Assembly (NCBI GenBank): GCA_030418545.1
Contig: QAIB01000006.1
Location: 179,455-243,454 of the forward strand
Direction of reading: 5' to 3'
From: Xenophilus aerolatus
GTDB taxonomy: Bacteria; Pseudomonadota; Gammaproteobacteria; Burkholderiales; Burkholderiaceae_C
DNA: 64,000 nt
Shown here: positions 9,121 through 17,513 of the stretch, one piece after another
How the letters are laid out: each line of letters opens with the position of its first letter
Numbering within the stretch: the stretch's first letter is position 1
Made by a program: the position numbers and the translations under genes
The notes under the pieces: model-generated
What the model was told of the DNA's origin: nothing
Databases searched by the model: none
The model's input: only the letters and a program-made list of their open reading frames with translations

Positions 9121-9212
9121 TGAAGAGCGGCAAGCCTTTGAGCTTCCGCGGCCGGCGACGATCGGCCGCAGGACGGTTCGGCAGGCGCGGCGCCGCCTTC
9201 CGCCGATCCGAC

Positions 9213-11420
9213 ATGAAGCCAGCCTCCCTACGGCGCCCCGTGGCGCCCGCCCGCCTGACGCCGCTCGCCATTTGCCTCGCCGCCGCCCTGCCCGCGCTCG
9301 CCTGGGCGCAACAGGCCGTGCCGGAGGCGCCGGCCGCGACCGCCACCCTGCCCGCCGTGCAGGTCGAAGCCGCCGGCGACCCGGAGACCACCGAAGGCAC
9401 CGGCTCGTACACCACCGGCGCCTCGCGCACGGCGACGCCGCTGAGCCTGAGCCTGCGCGAGACGCCGCAGTCGGTCACGGTGGTCACGCAACAGCGCATC
9501 GAGGACCAGCGGCTGCGCACCATCACCGACGTGATGAACAACACCACCGGCGTGTCGGTGAACCAGTACGAGACCAGCCGCGGCCAGTTCGTCTCGCGCG
9601 GCTTCAAGATCAACACGCTGCTGATCGACGGCGTGCCCACCACCTGGGAGCAGCCGTGGAGCTCGGGGGAGATCTTCACCAGCCTGGCGATGTACGACCG
9701 CGTGGAGGTGGTGCGCGGCGCCACCGGCCTGACCACCGGCGCGGGCGACCCGTCGGCGGCCGTGAACCTGGTGCGCAAGCGCGCCAGCAGCAAAGTCTTC
9801 ACCGGCAACGTGGAGCTGGACTACGGCAGCTGGGCCAACCGCCGCGCGATGGTCGACCTGTCGACGCCGGTCAACGCGGCCGGCACCGTGCGCGCTCGCG
9901 TGGTCGGCGAGCTGGAAGACAAGAACAGCTACGTCCGCGGCCTGAACAACCGCAACGAGACCCTGTTCGCCACCCTCGAGGCCGACCTGACGCCGCAGAC
10001 GCTGCTGACGGCGGGCTTCAGCCACCAGAAGCTCAAGACCAAGGGCCCGATGTGGGGCGGCCTGCCGGTCTGGTACGCCGAAGGGCTGATGACGAACTGG
10101 GACGTCTCCAAGTCCACCGCGGCCGACTGGACGCGCTGGGACACGACCTACGACACGTATTTCGCCTCGCTGGAGCACCGCTTCGACAACGGCTGGAGGC
10201 TCAAGGCCAGCTACACCCGCGGCGACCGCAAGGCCGACTCGCACCTGCTGTACCTCTCCGGCGCGCCGAGCCTGCTCTCGGGCCTGGGCCTGTACACCTT
10301 CGCGGCCTCCTACCTGGTGAAGACGAAGCAGGACGACATCGGCCTGCAGGCCGGCGGCCCGTTCCAGCTCTTCGGCCGCGAGCACGAGGCGGTGTTCGGC
10401 TATGCGAGCTCGACGCAGAAGTTCCACGCCGACAGCCGCCCCGCCACGCCCTCGGTCGGCTTCGCCTCGAACTTCAACACCTGGAACGGCTCTTTCCCCG
10501 AACCCTCCTGGGGGCCGCTCACCTACTACGGCAAGAGCGAGACGCGGCAGGACGCCGTCTACGGCGCCGCACGCTTCAACGTGGCCGAGCCGCTCAAGCT
10601 CATCGTGGGCACGCGCGTCACCAACTACCGCCGCTGGGGCGACGACATCTACAGCAACCCCTACAGCATCCGCGCCAAGAGCGAAGTCACGCCCTACGCG
10701 GGCGTGGTCTTCGACATCACGAAGCAGCTGTCGGCCTACGCCAGCTACACCAGCATCTTCCAGCCGCAGACGCAGCGCGACATCGGCGGCAACACGCTCG
10801 ACCCGATCAAGGGCAAGGCCTTCGAAGCGGGCCTGAAGGGCGAGTTCCTCGACGGCAAGCTCAACGCCTCGGCCTCGGTCTTCCACATCAAGCAGAACAA
10901 CCTGGCAGTGGCGACGACGGACCGCCTCGTGGGCATCGGCGGCCTGCCGGAGACGGCGTACCGCGCCTCGGACGGCGCCACCAGCAAGGGCTTCGAGCTG
11001 GAGGTCTCGGGCGAGATCGCGCCGCGCTGGAACCTGGCGGCCGGCTACACGCAATACACGCTCAAGGACGCGGACGGCACGCAGGTCAATACCATCTTCC
11101 CGCGCAAGCTGCTGCGCGTGTTCACCACCTACCGACTGACCGGCGCGCTGGCCGGGCTGACGCTGGGCGGCGGCGTGAGCTGGCAGGGCCGCACCTATAC
11201 CGATGCGGTCAACCCGCTGGGCGCGACGCAGCGCATCAACCAGGGCGCCTACGGCCTGGTCAACCTGATGGCGCGCTACGACTTCAACGACCGCCTCTCG
11301 GCACAGCTGAACATCGACAACGTGACCAGCAAGAAGACCTACGGCATGTTCGACGCCTACGACCAGATCACCTACGGCGCGCCGCGCAGCGCGACGGTGT
11401 CGATGAAGTACCGCTTCTGA
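9213..11420 (+). CDS. TonB-dependent siderophore receptor
   Basis: Outer-membrane receptor of 735 residues importing a ferric siderophore. The start at 9213 gives a clean signal peptide (MKPASLRR ... ALPALAWA/QQ); a TTG at 9120 would add 31 residues before it. The plug domain shows ETPQSVTVVTQQRIEDQ, LIDGVPT and VEVVRGATGLTTGAGDPSA. That last motif is typical of the ferric-hydroxamate and pyoverdine-type receptor group. The barrel ends in SMKYRF with terminal Phe. There is no linked transport or siderophore biosynthesis gene. A Fur box lies upstream. The exact siderophore cannot be read from sequence. The gene ends 28 bases before the convergent catalase-like gene. Confidence 0.92.
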   Translation: MKPASLRRPVAPARLTPLAICLAAALPALAWAQQAVPEAPAATATLPAVQVEAAGDPETTEGTGSYTTGASRTATPLSLSLRETPQSVTVVTQQRIEDQRLRTITDVMNNTTGVSVNQYETSRGQFVSRGFKINTLLIDGVPTTWEQPWSSGEIFTSLAMYDRVEVVRGATGLTTGAGDPSAAVNLVRKRASSKVFTGNVELDYGSWANRRAMVDLSTPVNAAGTVRARVVGELEDKNSYVRGLNNRNETLFATLEADLTPQTLLTAGFSHQKLKTKGPMWGGLPVWYAEGLMTNWDVSKSTAADWTRWDTTYDTYFASLEHRFDNGWRLKASYTRGDRKADSHLLYLSGAPSLLSGLGLYTFAASYLVKTKQDDIGLQAGGPFQLFGREHEAVFGYASSTQKFHADSRPATPSVGFASNFNTWNGSFPEPSWGPLTYYGKSETRQDAVYGAARFNVAEPLKLIVGTRVTNYRRWGDDIYSNPYSIRAKSEVTPYAGVVFDITKQLSAYASYTSIFQPQTQRDIGGNTLDPIKGKAFEAGLKGEFLDGKLNASASVFHIKQNNLAVATTDRLVGIGGLPETAYRASDGATSKGFELEVSGEIAPRWNLAAGYTQYTLKDADGTQVNTIFPRKLLRVFTTYRLTGALAGLTLGGGVSWQGRTYTDAVNPLGATQRINQGAYGLVNLMARYDFNDRLSAQLNIDNVTSKKTYGMFDAYDQITYGAPRSATVSMKYRF

Positions 11421-11448
11421 GGAGGCGGGCGCGCGCGCCGCTGCGGCT

Positions 11449-12573
11449 TCAGTCGGGAAAGTCGTCGAGCTGCTCCGGCTCGCGCACCGGCGTCGCATTG
11501 CTGCTGCCCCGAAAGCGCGCCGCCGCCTCGTAGGCCGCCTGGCGCAGCCGCATGACGGAGCCCAGCGGCCGGTGCGCCTGAAGCGCGTGCCACGGCGAGA
11601 AGGACATGCCGTCGTTCACGGCCGCCACCCGCGCGTCGCTCCAGGCGTCCTGCGGTGCGGCACTCAGGTGCGCGACGGTCACGTAGGGGCTGCGGTCCTC
11701 GGGCCAGGGGACCGAGGCGTCCTCGATGGGCATGGCCTCCAGGTCGACGCACAGCTGCACGCGCAGGTCCCAGCGGCCGCCGTGCGTGCGGAAGTGCGCC
11801 ACCACCGCTTCGCGCAAGGCGTCGGGACGGTCGTCCATGTCGAGCTTGCGATCGGTGAGCGCCACGAGTTCGGCCGACACCGGTACCAGCGAGAGCTTGG
11901 CCATGTAGGGCCCGTAGAGCAGCGGCACCTGTGTGAAGAAGGTCTCGCCCAGGATGTGCGTGAGCGGATGTCCGCCCATCGCCTTGAGCGTGGCGCTTTC
12001 GCCGCCCACCTTTTCGACCAGCGACTCGACGCCGCGCAGGGCTGCCGACAGCACGCGCTTGGCGCCGTCCGCACGGTCGGTGGTGGCCGCGAGCAGCTTG
12101 AGGTTGGCGAGGAATTTCTTGCCCGTCGGCGCGCTGAAGGCCGGCCCGTTGGCCATGAGAAAGTCCTGCGTGGCCCGCCCCTGCGCGCCGGGCACCCGCG
12201 GCCCCTCGACCCCGACCAGCTTGAGCCCCACAGCGCGCGGCGTAGAGACGCGATCGTCCAGCAGATCGCCCGGTGGGGTGGAGAAGCGCATCACCACGGG
12301 GTAGGCGCGCGGCTGCGCGAACACGCCCTGCGCGTAAGGCGCGGGAAGGCCGTCGAGCACCTGCAGCTGCGCGCGCAGGATGCCGTGCCCCTTGGCGTGC
12401 ACGCTGCGAAAGGCGTGCCCCTCGTCGGCCTGCACCTTGCGGCTGATCTGCAGCATGGTGTCGACCAATTCCTGCGCGGTCTCGGCCTCGTCCTCCTCGC
12501 GCTGCTCGAAAGCCGGGTCGTAGGCAAGCGGGCGCAGGGCGTGCGTGGATAGGGAATGCGCGGAGGTGGTCAT
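11449..12573 (-). CDS. Catalase-like (catalase-related) protein
   Basis: Protein of 374 residues with the catalase fold signature in a reduced form: FRSVHAKGHGI near residue 75 (region of the distal His), then VVMRFSTPPGD ... TPRAVGLKLVG and TQDFLMANGPAF. True catalases carry a proximal heme-tyrosine motif (RxFxYxDT) near the C-terminus. I do not see it here, so peroxide-degrading activity is doubtful; related short family members are annotated only as catalase family protein. The start ATG overlaps the stop of the upstream molybdoenzyme gene (ATGA), so the two products are made together and probably act together. Confidence 0.75.
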   Translation of the reverse strand: MTTSAHSLSTHALRPLAYDPAFEQREEDEAETAQELVDTMLQISRKVQADEGHAFRSVHAKGHGILRAQLQVLDGLPAPYAQGVFAQPRAYPVVMRFSTPPGDLLDDRVSTPRAVGLKLVGVEGPRVPGAQGRATQDFLMANGPAFSAPTGKKFLANLKLLAATTDRADGAKRVLSAALRGVESLVEKVGGESATLKAMGGHPLTHILGETFFTQVPLLYGPYMAKLSLVPVSAELVALTDRKLDMDDRPDALREAVVAHFRTHGGRWDLRVQLCVDLEAMPIEDASVPWPEDRSPYVTVAHLSAAPQDAWSDARVAAVNDGMSFSPWHALQAHRPLGSVMRLRQAAYEAAARFRGSSNATPVREPEQLDDFPD

Positions 12574-14882
12574 GGACGGAATTCTTCTGACGAGGGTGGG
12601 AGAACATGGCCCTGCAGGCGGATGGGAATCCACTTCGCCGCGGGCACGTGGCTGCGCGCCGCGCGATGCCACAGCGGCAGCAGCGGGTTGCATTCGGGGA
12701 AATAGCCGGCGGCGCAGCCTCGCGGGATGTCGTAGGCCACCAGCCGCAGCGCGCGCACCGTGCGCGCCACGCCGTCGGAGGTCGCTGCGTGCGCGTCCAC
12801 CAGTGCACCGGGCTCGAAGCCGAGGCGCTCGATGTCGTGCGGGTGCAGCAGCAGCACCTGCCGCGTGCCGGAGATGCCGCGGAAGCGGTCGTCGAGGCTG
12901 TAGATGGTGGTGTTGAATTGATCGTCGCTGCGCATCGTCATGAGGCGCAGCACGTCGGGCCCTTCCGCCGGCAGGTCCGGGTCGGCGGCCAGGCCCTCCG
13001 GTGCCTTGAACTGCGCCTTGCCGCTCTCGGTCTTCCAGCGCCGCTCGCGCGCGGCATTGGGCTTGGCGAAGCCGCCCGGCTGCTCGAAGCGCGCGTTGAA
13101 GTCGGCGAACACCTCGGGCCAGGTGGCTTCGATGGCCTCGCGCACCCGCGCGTAGTCCCGCGTCCAGGCGGCCCAGGGCACGCGCGGGTTGGGCGGCAGC
13201 GTGGCCTGCGCGATGCCCGCCACGATGGCGATTTCCGAACGCAGCGTCGGCGCAGCCGGCTCGGCCACGCCGTGCGAGGCGTGGATGAAGCCGCTCGAGT
13301 CCTCCACCGACACCACCTGCTCCACGCCGTCCTGCCGGTCCTTCTCGATGCGACCCAGGCAGGGCAGCAGCCAGGCGTCGCGGCCGGGCACCAGGTGGGT
13401 GTGGTTGAGCTTGGTGGCCACGTGCACCGTGAGCGCGAGCCGCTCCCAGGCCGGCTCGATGCGGTCGGTGTCGGGCACGGCACGCAGGAAGTTGCCGCCC
13501 AGCCCGACGAAGGCACGCACGCTTTCGTCGAGCACGCCTTCGCAGGTCTCGACCGTGGCGCGGCCCTTGTGGCGCGGCGGCTCGAAGCCGTAGAGCGCCT
13601 GCAGCCGGTCCAGCGGCACCAGCTCGGGCTTCTCGCTGATGCCGACGGTGCGCTGGCCCTGCACGTTGGAGTGCCCGCGCACCGGGCAGATGCCCGCGCC
13701 GGGGCGGCCGATGTGGCCACCCATGAGCAGCAGGTTGGTCAGCATCTGCACGTTCTCGACGCCGCGCCGGTGCTGCGTGAGGCCCATGCCGTAGACCACG
13801 ATGGCGGCGCGTGCGCGCGAGAAGACGGCGGCGACCTCCTCGAGCGCCTCACGGGGCAACGCCGACTCGGCGCACAGGTCGTCCCAGGCCAGGCCGTCCA
13901 GCCAAGTCACGAAGCCCTCGAATCCCTGCGTGTGCTCGGCGATGAAGGCATGGTCGATCAGCGGCGCATCGCCGCGCGCACGGGCCTGCGCGTCCAGCGC
14001 GAGCAGCGCCTTGCACACGCCGGCCACGGCTGCGATGTCGCCACCCACCTTCACCTGCAGGTAGTGCGTGCTGACCGCCGTGTCGGCCGGCGTGAGCATC
14101 TGCAGCGGCGACTGCGGGTCGACGAAGCGCGTCAGCCCCGGCTCGCGCAGCGGGTTGAAGGTGACGATGGGCACGCCGCGGTCGCGGGCCTCCTTCAGCG
14201 GGTGCAGCATGCGCGGGCTGTTGACGCCCGGGTTCTGTCCGAAGAAGAGGATGCAGTCGGTGTGCTCGAAGTCCTCCAGCGTCACGGTGCCGACCGGCAC
14301 GCCGATGGTCTCGGGCAGTGCCACCGAGGTGCTCTCGTGGCACATGTTGGAGCTGTCGGGCAGGTTGTTGTTGCCGTACAGGCGCGCCAGCAGCTGGTAG
14401 AGATAGCTCGCCTCGAGCGAGGCGCGACCAGAGGCGTAGAACACCGTACCGTTGGCGTCCTCGGCCTGCAGCGCCCGCAGACGTTCGCCGATCGCGACGA
14501 AGGCCTCGTCCCAACCGGTCTCGGCATAGCGGTCGCTCGCGGCGTCATAGCGCATCGGTGCCGTGAGCCGGCCGCCTGCCTCGAGCGCATGGTCGCTCCA
14601 GGACCGCAGTTCGGCCACGGTGTGCGCCGCGAAGAAGTCGGGAGGCAGCCGCTTGTCGGTGAGCTCCCAGGCCGTGGCCTTGGCACCGTTCTCGCAGAAC
14701 TCGGCCATGCGCGGCGCGCCGGGCTTGGACCAGGCGCAGCTCACGCAGGCGAAACCGCCGGGCTTGTTCTGGCGCAGCAGCGCCGCCGCGCCGGTGATGG
14801 GAATGTGTTCGCGCAAGAGCGAGCCGCTCACCGCCTTGAGCGAGCCCCAGCCGCCTGCGGGGGGCGTGGTCGTGTTCGTCAT
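12570..14882 (-). CDS. FdhF/YdeP family molybdopterin oxidoreductase
   Basis: Molybdopterin-guanine-dinucleotide oxidoreductase of 770 residues, related to formate dehydrogenase H and E. coli YdeP. An N-terminal cysteine group (C46, C49, C63 in FACVSCAW ... EFCENG) replaces the classical four-Cys cluster motif. SSNMCHEST supplies a likely molybdenum-ligand cysteine at 181. FFGQNPGVNSPRM, GGHIGRPGAGICPVRGHSNVQG and the C-terminal MRSDDQFNTTIY are characteristic of the YdeP group. The ATG at 14882 is chosen because the upstream in-frame residues are not family-like. YdeP is linked to acid resistance in E. coli; the substrate is unknown. It is coupled to the catalase-like gene. Confidence 0.85.
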   Translation of the reverse strand: MTNTTTPPAGGWGSLKAVSGSLLREHIPITGAAALLRQNKPGGFACVSCAWSKPGAPRMAEFCENGAKATAWELTDKRLPPDFFAAHTVAELRSWSDHALEAGGRLTAPMRYDAASDRYAETGWDEAFVAIGERLRALQAEDANGTVFYASGRASLEASYLYQLLARLYGNNNLPDSSNMCHESTSVALPETIGVPVGTVTLEDFEHTDCILFFGQNPGVNSPRMLHPLKEARDRGVPIVTFNPLREPGLTRFVDPQSPLQMLTPADTAVSTHYLQVKVGGDIAAVAGVCKALLALDAQARARGDAPLIDHAFIAEHTQGFEGFVTWLDGLAWDDLCAESALPREALEEVAAVFSRARAAIVVYGMGLTQHRRGVENVQMLTNLLLMGGHIGRPGAGICPVRGHSNVQGQRTVGISEKPELVPLDRLQALYGFEPPRHKGRATVETCEGVLDESVRAFVGLGGNFLRAVPDTDRIEPAWERLALTVHVATKLNHTHLVPGRDAWLLPCLGRIEKDRQDGVEQVVSVEDSSGFIHASHGVAEPAAPTLRSEIAIVAGIAQATLPPNPRVPWAAWTRDYARVREAIEATWPEVFADFNARFEQPGGFAKPNAARERRWKTESGKAQFKAPEGLAADPDLPAEGPDVLRLMTMRSDDQFNTTIYSLDDRFRGISGTRQVLLLHPHDIERLGFEPGALVDAHAATSDGVARTVRALRLVAYDIPRGCAAGYFPECNPLLPLWHRAARSHVPAAKWIPIRLQGHVLPPSSEEFRP

Positions 14883-14999
14883 CGGGCCTCTGGCGGCTCG
14901 TCGCCGCAAAAGCCCTCAGGCTCGCCACCGCCTCGGCCCGGCAGCGTCGGTGGGCAGGAAGCGCGGCCGTAGGCGCGCGTGCCCGCCGCTCATGGCCCG

Positions 15000-15069
15000 A
15001 TCGTCACGGATGTGACGAATTCGGCCGCAACGCCCGTCTGGCGGGCGCTGGCGGCCGATTGCACTTTGC
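15000..15069 (-). repeat. Dispersed repeat, family B copy 2
   Basis: A 70-bp element with the same ends as 5031-5100: atcgtcacg-ga-tgtgacgaattcggccgca at one side and gcggccgattgcactttgc at the other. Its centre, read on the minus strand, is cgcccgccagacgggcg. This is almost identical to the centre of the family A copy at 54003-54065, linking the two repeat families. It lies in the 219-base gap between the phoX stop and the start of the YdeP-type gene. Confidence 0.7.
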
Positions 15070-15101
15070 AGGATCGGCCCGCCAAGGGGCCGAGCGGGTC
15101 G

Positions 15102-17396
15102 TCAGAGCCCGACCAGCCCGCCGTCGTCCTTCGTGATCACCAGCGTGGCCGAACGCGGACGCGCCGTGCCGCCCTGCGGCCAGTGGCTGCCGAACTTCGA
15201 CGGGTCGCCGATGCTGGCCACCGGCGTGGTCTCGCCCGGGTGCTGGATGTTGACGAAGAGCGCGCGGCCGTCGCCCGACTCGGCGATGCCGGTCAGTTCG
15301 CAATCCGCCGGCCCGACCAGGAAGCGGCGCAGCCCCGCATCGCCCGGCGCCTTGCCGACGAAAGTGGCCTGCTGGGCGGTGGTGCTGCCGCTGACGTTGG
15401 TGATGGTCTTCGCACCGCCGTCGCCGACCTGGCCCGGCAGGGCCGCGAGCAGCATGCAGTTGGTCACATCGGTGTAGGCGCCATCGTCCGTCTCCAGCCA
15501 CAGGAGGCCCGGCGTGGCGTGGCTGAACCACATGCCGTCGGGGCTGGAGAAGTCGTTGTCGGCCGACAGCTGCGAAATGTTGACGTCGGCCGACGCCGTG
15601 GAGCGTGCGCCGAAGAGGTACACGTCCCACTTGAAAGTGGTGGCCGCCGGGTCGGCGCCGTCGTCGGCGAAGCGGATGATGTGGCCGTTGGGGTTGCCGG
15701 TCTGCGCCGTCTGCGCCGGGCCCTTGGGGTCGTTGTAGAAGCGCGGGTTGGCCGCGTCGGTGGCGGTGATGGGACGCGAGGACGCGTTGGTGTTGGTCAG
15801 CGTGACGTAGACCTCGCCGTTCTTCGGGTTCACCGCGGTCCACTCGGGCCGGTCCATCTTGGTGGCGCCGGCGGCGTCGGCCGCCAGGCGCGCATGGATC
15901 ACCACGTCGGCCGCGTCGGCGAAGGCGAAGGTGGCGTTGCTGGCGGTGATGTTGTTGACGCCCAGCTTGAGCTCCAGCCACACGCCGGTGCCGTCGGCAT
16001 TGAACTTCGCCACGTACAGCCGCCCGTCGTCCATGTACTTGTCGCCCGCGGCCAGGCCGCCGCCGACGTCGGCCGGGTCCCAGGCCTTGGTGGACACGAA
16101 CTTGTAGATGTACTCGTTGCGCGAGTCGTCGCCCATGTACCAGACCAGTGGCTTGCCGGCCGCGACCGGGCCGAGGCAGGCGCCTTCGTGGCCGAAGCGG
16201 CCCAGGGCGGTGCGCTTCTTCGGCGTGCTGGCGGGGGCGAAGGGGTCGATCTCGACCACCCAGCCGTAGGTGTTGTGGCCGTTGCGGTAGTCGTCGGCGG
16301 CGGTGGCGCCGATGGCCTGCGTGTTCCAGCGGCCGTACTGGCCGTCGGCGGTGTCGGGCGTCACGGTGGCCCACAGCTCGCGGCCGTTGCCGCCGACGCC
16401 GTAGCGCGCGAAGGAGGTCGTTTCCTTGGCAGTGCGCGTGGTGTCGCTGGCCGCGATGCGGCGGAAATAGCCGGCCCAGTTCTCCTCGCAGGTGAGGTAG
16501 GTGCCCCAGGGCGTGGTGCCGTTGGCGCAGTTGTTCACCGTGCCGCGGGTCTTGCTGCCGTCGGGCGAGTACTTGGTCTTGAGCAGCTCGGCCTTGGCGG
16601 CCGGGCCCGAGAAGGCCATCTCGGTCAGCGTGTGCACACGGCGGTTGAAGCTGGAGGACTGCTTGTAGCTCCACACGCCCGAGCCGTCCTTGCTCACCTC
16701 GATGACGGACACGCCGTGCAGGAAGAACTCGCGCTGCACCTCGCCCGCCACGGTGCGCACCTGCGACGCACCGCTGCCGGTGGTGGTCTGGCCGGCGGGG
16801 TGCAGGAAGAGCGGCGTGATGGCCTCGTGGTTCATCACCAGCAGGCCGCGGTCGGCGGCGGTGGCGCTCCACTTGCCCGAGGCATCGACGCCGAAGAAGG
16901 TCATGCCGTCGTGGTGGTCGCCCGCGCGGCGGTCGTAGGTCGCGGGGTCGTCGGTGCCGTCGTTGGCATAGGCGGGCACGCCGGCGGCGATCGGGTCGCC
17001 CAGGCGGTACAGCACGGTGGCCGTGTAGCCCGCGGGGACGATGACGACATCGGCCAGGCTCTTGGCCACGGCGTTGAACTTCAGCTCGGGCGCCGGCGCT
17101 GGCGCGGGGGCCGGCGCGGGAGCGGGCGCCGGGCTCGGTGCCGGCGCGGGGGCCGGCGCCGGGGCAGGCGCGGGTGCGCCCACGATCGGGAAGCCGCCGC
17201 CACCGCCGCCCCCACCGCCGCAGGCGGTGAGCAGCGCGGCGCCGCCGCTGGCGACACCGAAGCCCAGCATCCGCCGCCTGCTCAGGCGCGCGGCGATCAG
17301 CTCGCCCATCGCGGGGCTGGCAGGGTTGTCGGTGGGGTTGTGGCCGATGTCGTCCGGATCGATCGCCGGAGTGCCGAGGCTGTGGGGTGCCTTCAT
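15102..17396 (-). CDS. phoX: PhoX family alkaline phosphatase (Tat-exported)
   Basis: DUF839/PhoX-type metallophosphatase of 764 residues that releases phosphate from organic esters outside the cytoplasm. The signal is twin-arginine (RLSRRRMLGFGVAS, from about residue 37). It ends in LLTAC followed by nine glycines and then an Ala-Pro tract (about 74-103). LTAC fits a lipobox, so the enzyme may be a Tat lipoprotein on a flexible tether. The metal-site region TYLTCEENWAGYF carries the conserved Cys near residue 303 and the following Glu. HHDGMTFFG and GHEGACLGPV are further family blocks. A Pho box 78 bases upstream indicates control by phosphate starvation. Confidence 0.9.
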   Translation of the reverse strand: MKAPHSLGTPAIDPDDIGHNPTDNPASPAMGELIAARLSRRRMLGFGVASGGAALLTACGGGGGGGGGFPIVGAPAPAPAPAPAPAPSPAPAPAPAPAPAPAPELKFNAVAKSLADVVIVPAGYTATVLYRLGDPIAAGVPAYANDGTDDPATYDRRAGDHHDGMTFFGVDASGKWSATAADRGLLVMNHEAITPLFLHPAGQTTTGSGASQVRTVAGEVQREFFLHGVSVIEVSKDGSGVWSYKQSSSFNRRVHTLTEMAFSGPAAKAELLKTKYSPDGSKTRGTVNNCANGTTPWGTYLTCEENWAGYFRRIAASDTTRTAKETTSFARYGVGGNGRELWATVTPDTADGQYGRWNTQAIGATAADDYRNGHNTYGWVVEIDPFAPASTPKKRTALGRFGHEGACLGPVAAGKPLVWYMGDDSRNEYIYKFVSTKAWDPADVGGGLAAGDKYMDDGRLYVAKFNADGTGVWLELKLGVNNITASNATFAFADAADVVIHARLAADAAGATKMDRPEWTAVNPKNGEVYVTLTNTNASSRPITATDAANPRFYNDPKGPAQTAQTGNPNGHIIRFADDGADPAATTFKWDVYLFGARSTASADVNISQLSADNDFSSPDGMWFSHATPGLLWLETDDGAYTDVTNCMLLAALPGQVGDGGAKTITNVSGSTTAQQATFVGKAPGDAGLRRFLVGPADCELTGIAESGDGRALFVNIQHPGETTPVASIGDPSKFGSHWPQGGTARPRSATLVITKDDGGLVGL

Positions 17397-17473
17397 GGGA
17401 TTTGCCTGGTCAGGTGGAGGTCAGTGGAAAGACCCCGAACCGTAGGCAAGCCACATGACATGGCCGCGAATGG

Positions 17474-17494
17474 GATGTGTCAGTGGCGTGACAG
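17474..17494 (-). promoter_or_regulatory. Predicted Pho box (PhoB site) upstream of phoX
   Basis: On the minus strand the site reads CTGTCACGCCA followed directly by CTGACACATC, two 11-base units. These correspond to the Pho box consensus CTGTCATAWAW + CTGTCACAYY. The first unit keeps CTGTCA; the second keeps six of seven in CTGACAC and all of ATC. It lies in the short gap between mltA and phoX, reading toward phoX. A further ATGTCATGTG half-site follows about 22 bases downstream. Confidence 0.7.
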
Positions 17495-17513
17495 CGCGCG
17501 CACCGCGCGCCCC

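Noticed and set aside
17085..17175. Short tandem repeat gccggcgcggg-type tract
   Set aside because: It is the coding sequence of the Ala-Pro linker of PhoX, not an independent repeat element.
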